Source: Bacteroidales bacterium
Lineage (GTDB): Bacteria; Bacteroidota; Bacteroidia; Bacteroidales; P3
DNA: 64,000 nucleotides
Direction of reading: 5' to 3'
NCBI GenBank assembly: GCA_017559135.1
Contig: JAFYSZ010000019.1
Span: 44,576 to 108,575, forward strand
Below, piece after piece: positions 63,115 through 64,000 of this stretch. Each line of letters begins with the position of its first letter. Position 1 is the first letter of the stretch. The notes under the pieces were generated by a model that saw nothing but the letters and a program-made list of their open reading frames with translations, was not told the DNA's origin and did no database searches. The position numbers and the translations under genes were made by a program.

Positions 63115-63184
63115 AATATTCTTTTATTTTTTTTATATCAAGACCCATTTGATATAAAAAATTTAAAAGAATATTGTAACTTTG
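63115..63184 (+). promoter_or_regulatory. Large inverted repeat and -7 box before the edge ATPase gene
   Basis: AATATTCTTTTA...TATATCAA (from 63115) pairs with TTTGATATA...TAAAAGAATATT (to 63175), a near-perfect stem of about 27 bp around a 6-base centre. TAACTTTG at 63177-63184 fits the -7 consensus right after it, 37 bp before the ATG. The repeat could be an operator or a cruciform that covers the -33 region. Confidence 0.5.
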
Positions 63185-63221
63185 TAATAGAATATTATAA
63201 TAATCTTTAATTTCAAACAAA

Positions 63222-64000
63222 ATGTTAACACCAATTGCCATAAGAGTTTTATCTGCAAACAGCGTAGGAAAGAGAAAACTACAGGTTGGAAAGTTCTATT
63301 ACTTCCTCGATGGATTTAGAATTGAAAAAAATGAGCATATTTATATAGATGAAATGCGTTTAGACAAAGATAGTCTTTATAATGATTATTTTGTAGACGA
63401 CGATAAATCAAATCCAACTATCAGCGTATCAGCCATTGTCGGAGAGAACGGAGCAGGTAAAAGCTCTGTTATTGAATTCTATATCAGACTGATAAATAAT
63501 TTCGCGGCTGCTACAATAGGTGAATATGACGTAAACCCAGGATCACAACACCTTCATTTTATTGATGGCATTAGAGGTGAGCTGTATTATATGATTGACA
63601 CCATACCTTACAAGCTCAAAATTGAGAATAGGAATGTTGCATTATCTAGTTATTCTGAAAATGGTAAAAAGATGGATCTTCCTACTAAAGAGTATATACC
63701 ATATAATACTGAGGACATATTTAACAATGAATTACCTGTAGATCCTTATGAGGAAAATGAATTATATCCTATTGAAGCATATCGTTCTAAGAAAATTAGG
63801 AATAGGCAAGTTCAAAACAATATAGATGAATTGTATAAACACTTCTTCTATACATATGTATCAAATTTCAGCTCATACGCATATAACACCAATGACTTTG
63901 CAAACGAATGTAATAGTAATAGGTATGAAGAACTTATCCGCAAAAGCAAGAAAAAGAGGTATACAATAGAACAAAAGAATTGGTTGAATGGAATATTCCA
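63222..64000 (+). CDS. AAA ATPase of accessory/defence type (partial, runs off the window)
   Basis: From ATG 63222 the frame is open for 259 codons to the window end. A P-loop 'SAIVGENGAGKSSVIEFY' lies at about residues 68-85, so the ATPase head is at the N-terminus, as in SMC-like or OLD-like AAA_21 proteins. A later Tyr/Ser-rich stretch 'YTYVSNFSSYAYNTNDF' is visible. The rest, including Walker B, is outside the window. Position in the island suggests a defence or mobile-element role, but the family cannot be fixed from this part. Confidence 0.75.
   Translation, partial: MLTPIAIRVLSANSVGKRKLQVGKFYYFLDGFRIEKNEHIYIDEMRLDKDSLYNDYFVDDDKSNPTISVSAIVGENGAGKSSVIEFYIRLINNFAAATIGEYDVNPGSQHLHFIDGIRGELYYMIDTIPYKLKIENRNVALSSYSENGKKMDLPTKEYIPYNTEDIFNNELPVDPYEENELYPIEAYRSKKIRNRQVQNNIDELYKHFFYTYVSNFSSYAYNTNDFANECNSNRYEELIRKSKKKRYTIEQKNWLNGIF

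Overview
The window reads as chromosomal DNA of an AT-rich member of Bacteroidota, most likely Bacteroidales. The evidence is taxon-specific: a giant SprA/Sov outer-membrane translocon gene directly after ruvA, secreted proteins with type A and type B C-terminal sorting domains of the type IX secretion system (T9SS), an HU-CCDC81/SPOR fusion protein, S46 dipeptidyl peptidase, DUF6089 and GH3 family proteins, and many promoters of the Bacteroidota form TTTG - about 19 bp - TAnnTTTG. Stop codons behave normally. No rRNA, CRISPR array, transposase or reverse transcriptase gene was seen.

Layout. 1-7.3 kb: envelope proteins (DUF6089 barrel, OmpA-like protein, two small beta-barrels, a lipoprotein), an AraC-type regulator and a reverse rubrerythrin. 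7.4-9.8 kb: tRNA-Arg(ACG) and a minus-strand GT2-sigma factor-acetyltransferase operon. 9.9-15.5 kb: tgt, LptF/G permease, GH3 enzyme, sufE, a SufT-like gene and an oligopeptide-type permease. 15.5-21.4 kb: a tripartite RND efflux operon plus a small PII-like gene. 21.4-23.2 kb: an inserted block carrying a disrupted AAA ATPase gene, bounded by a 64-bp duplication of the end of the PII-like gene. 23.3-42.4 kb: T9SS cargo, a long minus-strand run (deoxynucleoside kinase, kdsB, HU/SPOR, M16 peptidase, DPP7-like peptidase, FKBP, phosphopantetheinyl transferase), sbcD-sbcC, a type B sorted protein with a TPR partner, and mfd. 42.6-55.4 kb: LD-carboxypeptidase, YraN, panB, ruvA, sprA, a beta-barrel and a zinc-peptidase lipoprotein.

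55.4-64 kb is an accessory, defence-like island: a Fic gene with an internal deletion, a small membrane protein, an AAA ATPase with a probable operator, an EcoRI-family adenine methyltransferase with a DUF262-HNH nuclease, a candidate small RNA, a split-kinase HipBST toxin-antitoxin set, and a truncated ATPase at the window edge.

The most unusual part is the 1.3-kb stretch before the methyltransferase. A near-ideal promoter leads into a 9-codon ORF, a 182-bp multi-hairpin unit, a 24-codon hydrophobic ORF, and a second, diverged 182-bp copy of the unit placed just before the methyltransferase. Both copies keep terminal complementary ends, two long stems, and a competing pairing with the downstream leader that is preserved by covariation. 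I see no reverse transcriptase here, so I describe it as a duplicated structured RNA leader (or orphan retron-like element) of a restriction-modification-like operon. Upstream of it lies a symmetric array of six ATCGGA/TCCGAT sites at 21-22 bp spacing.
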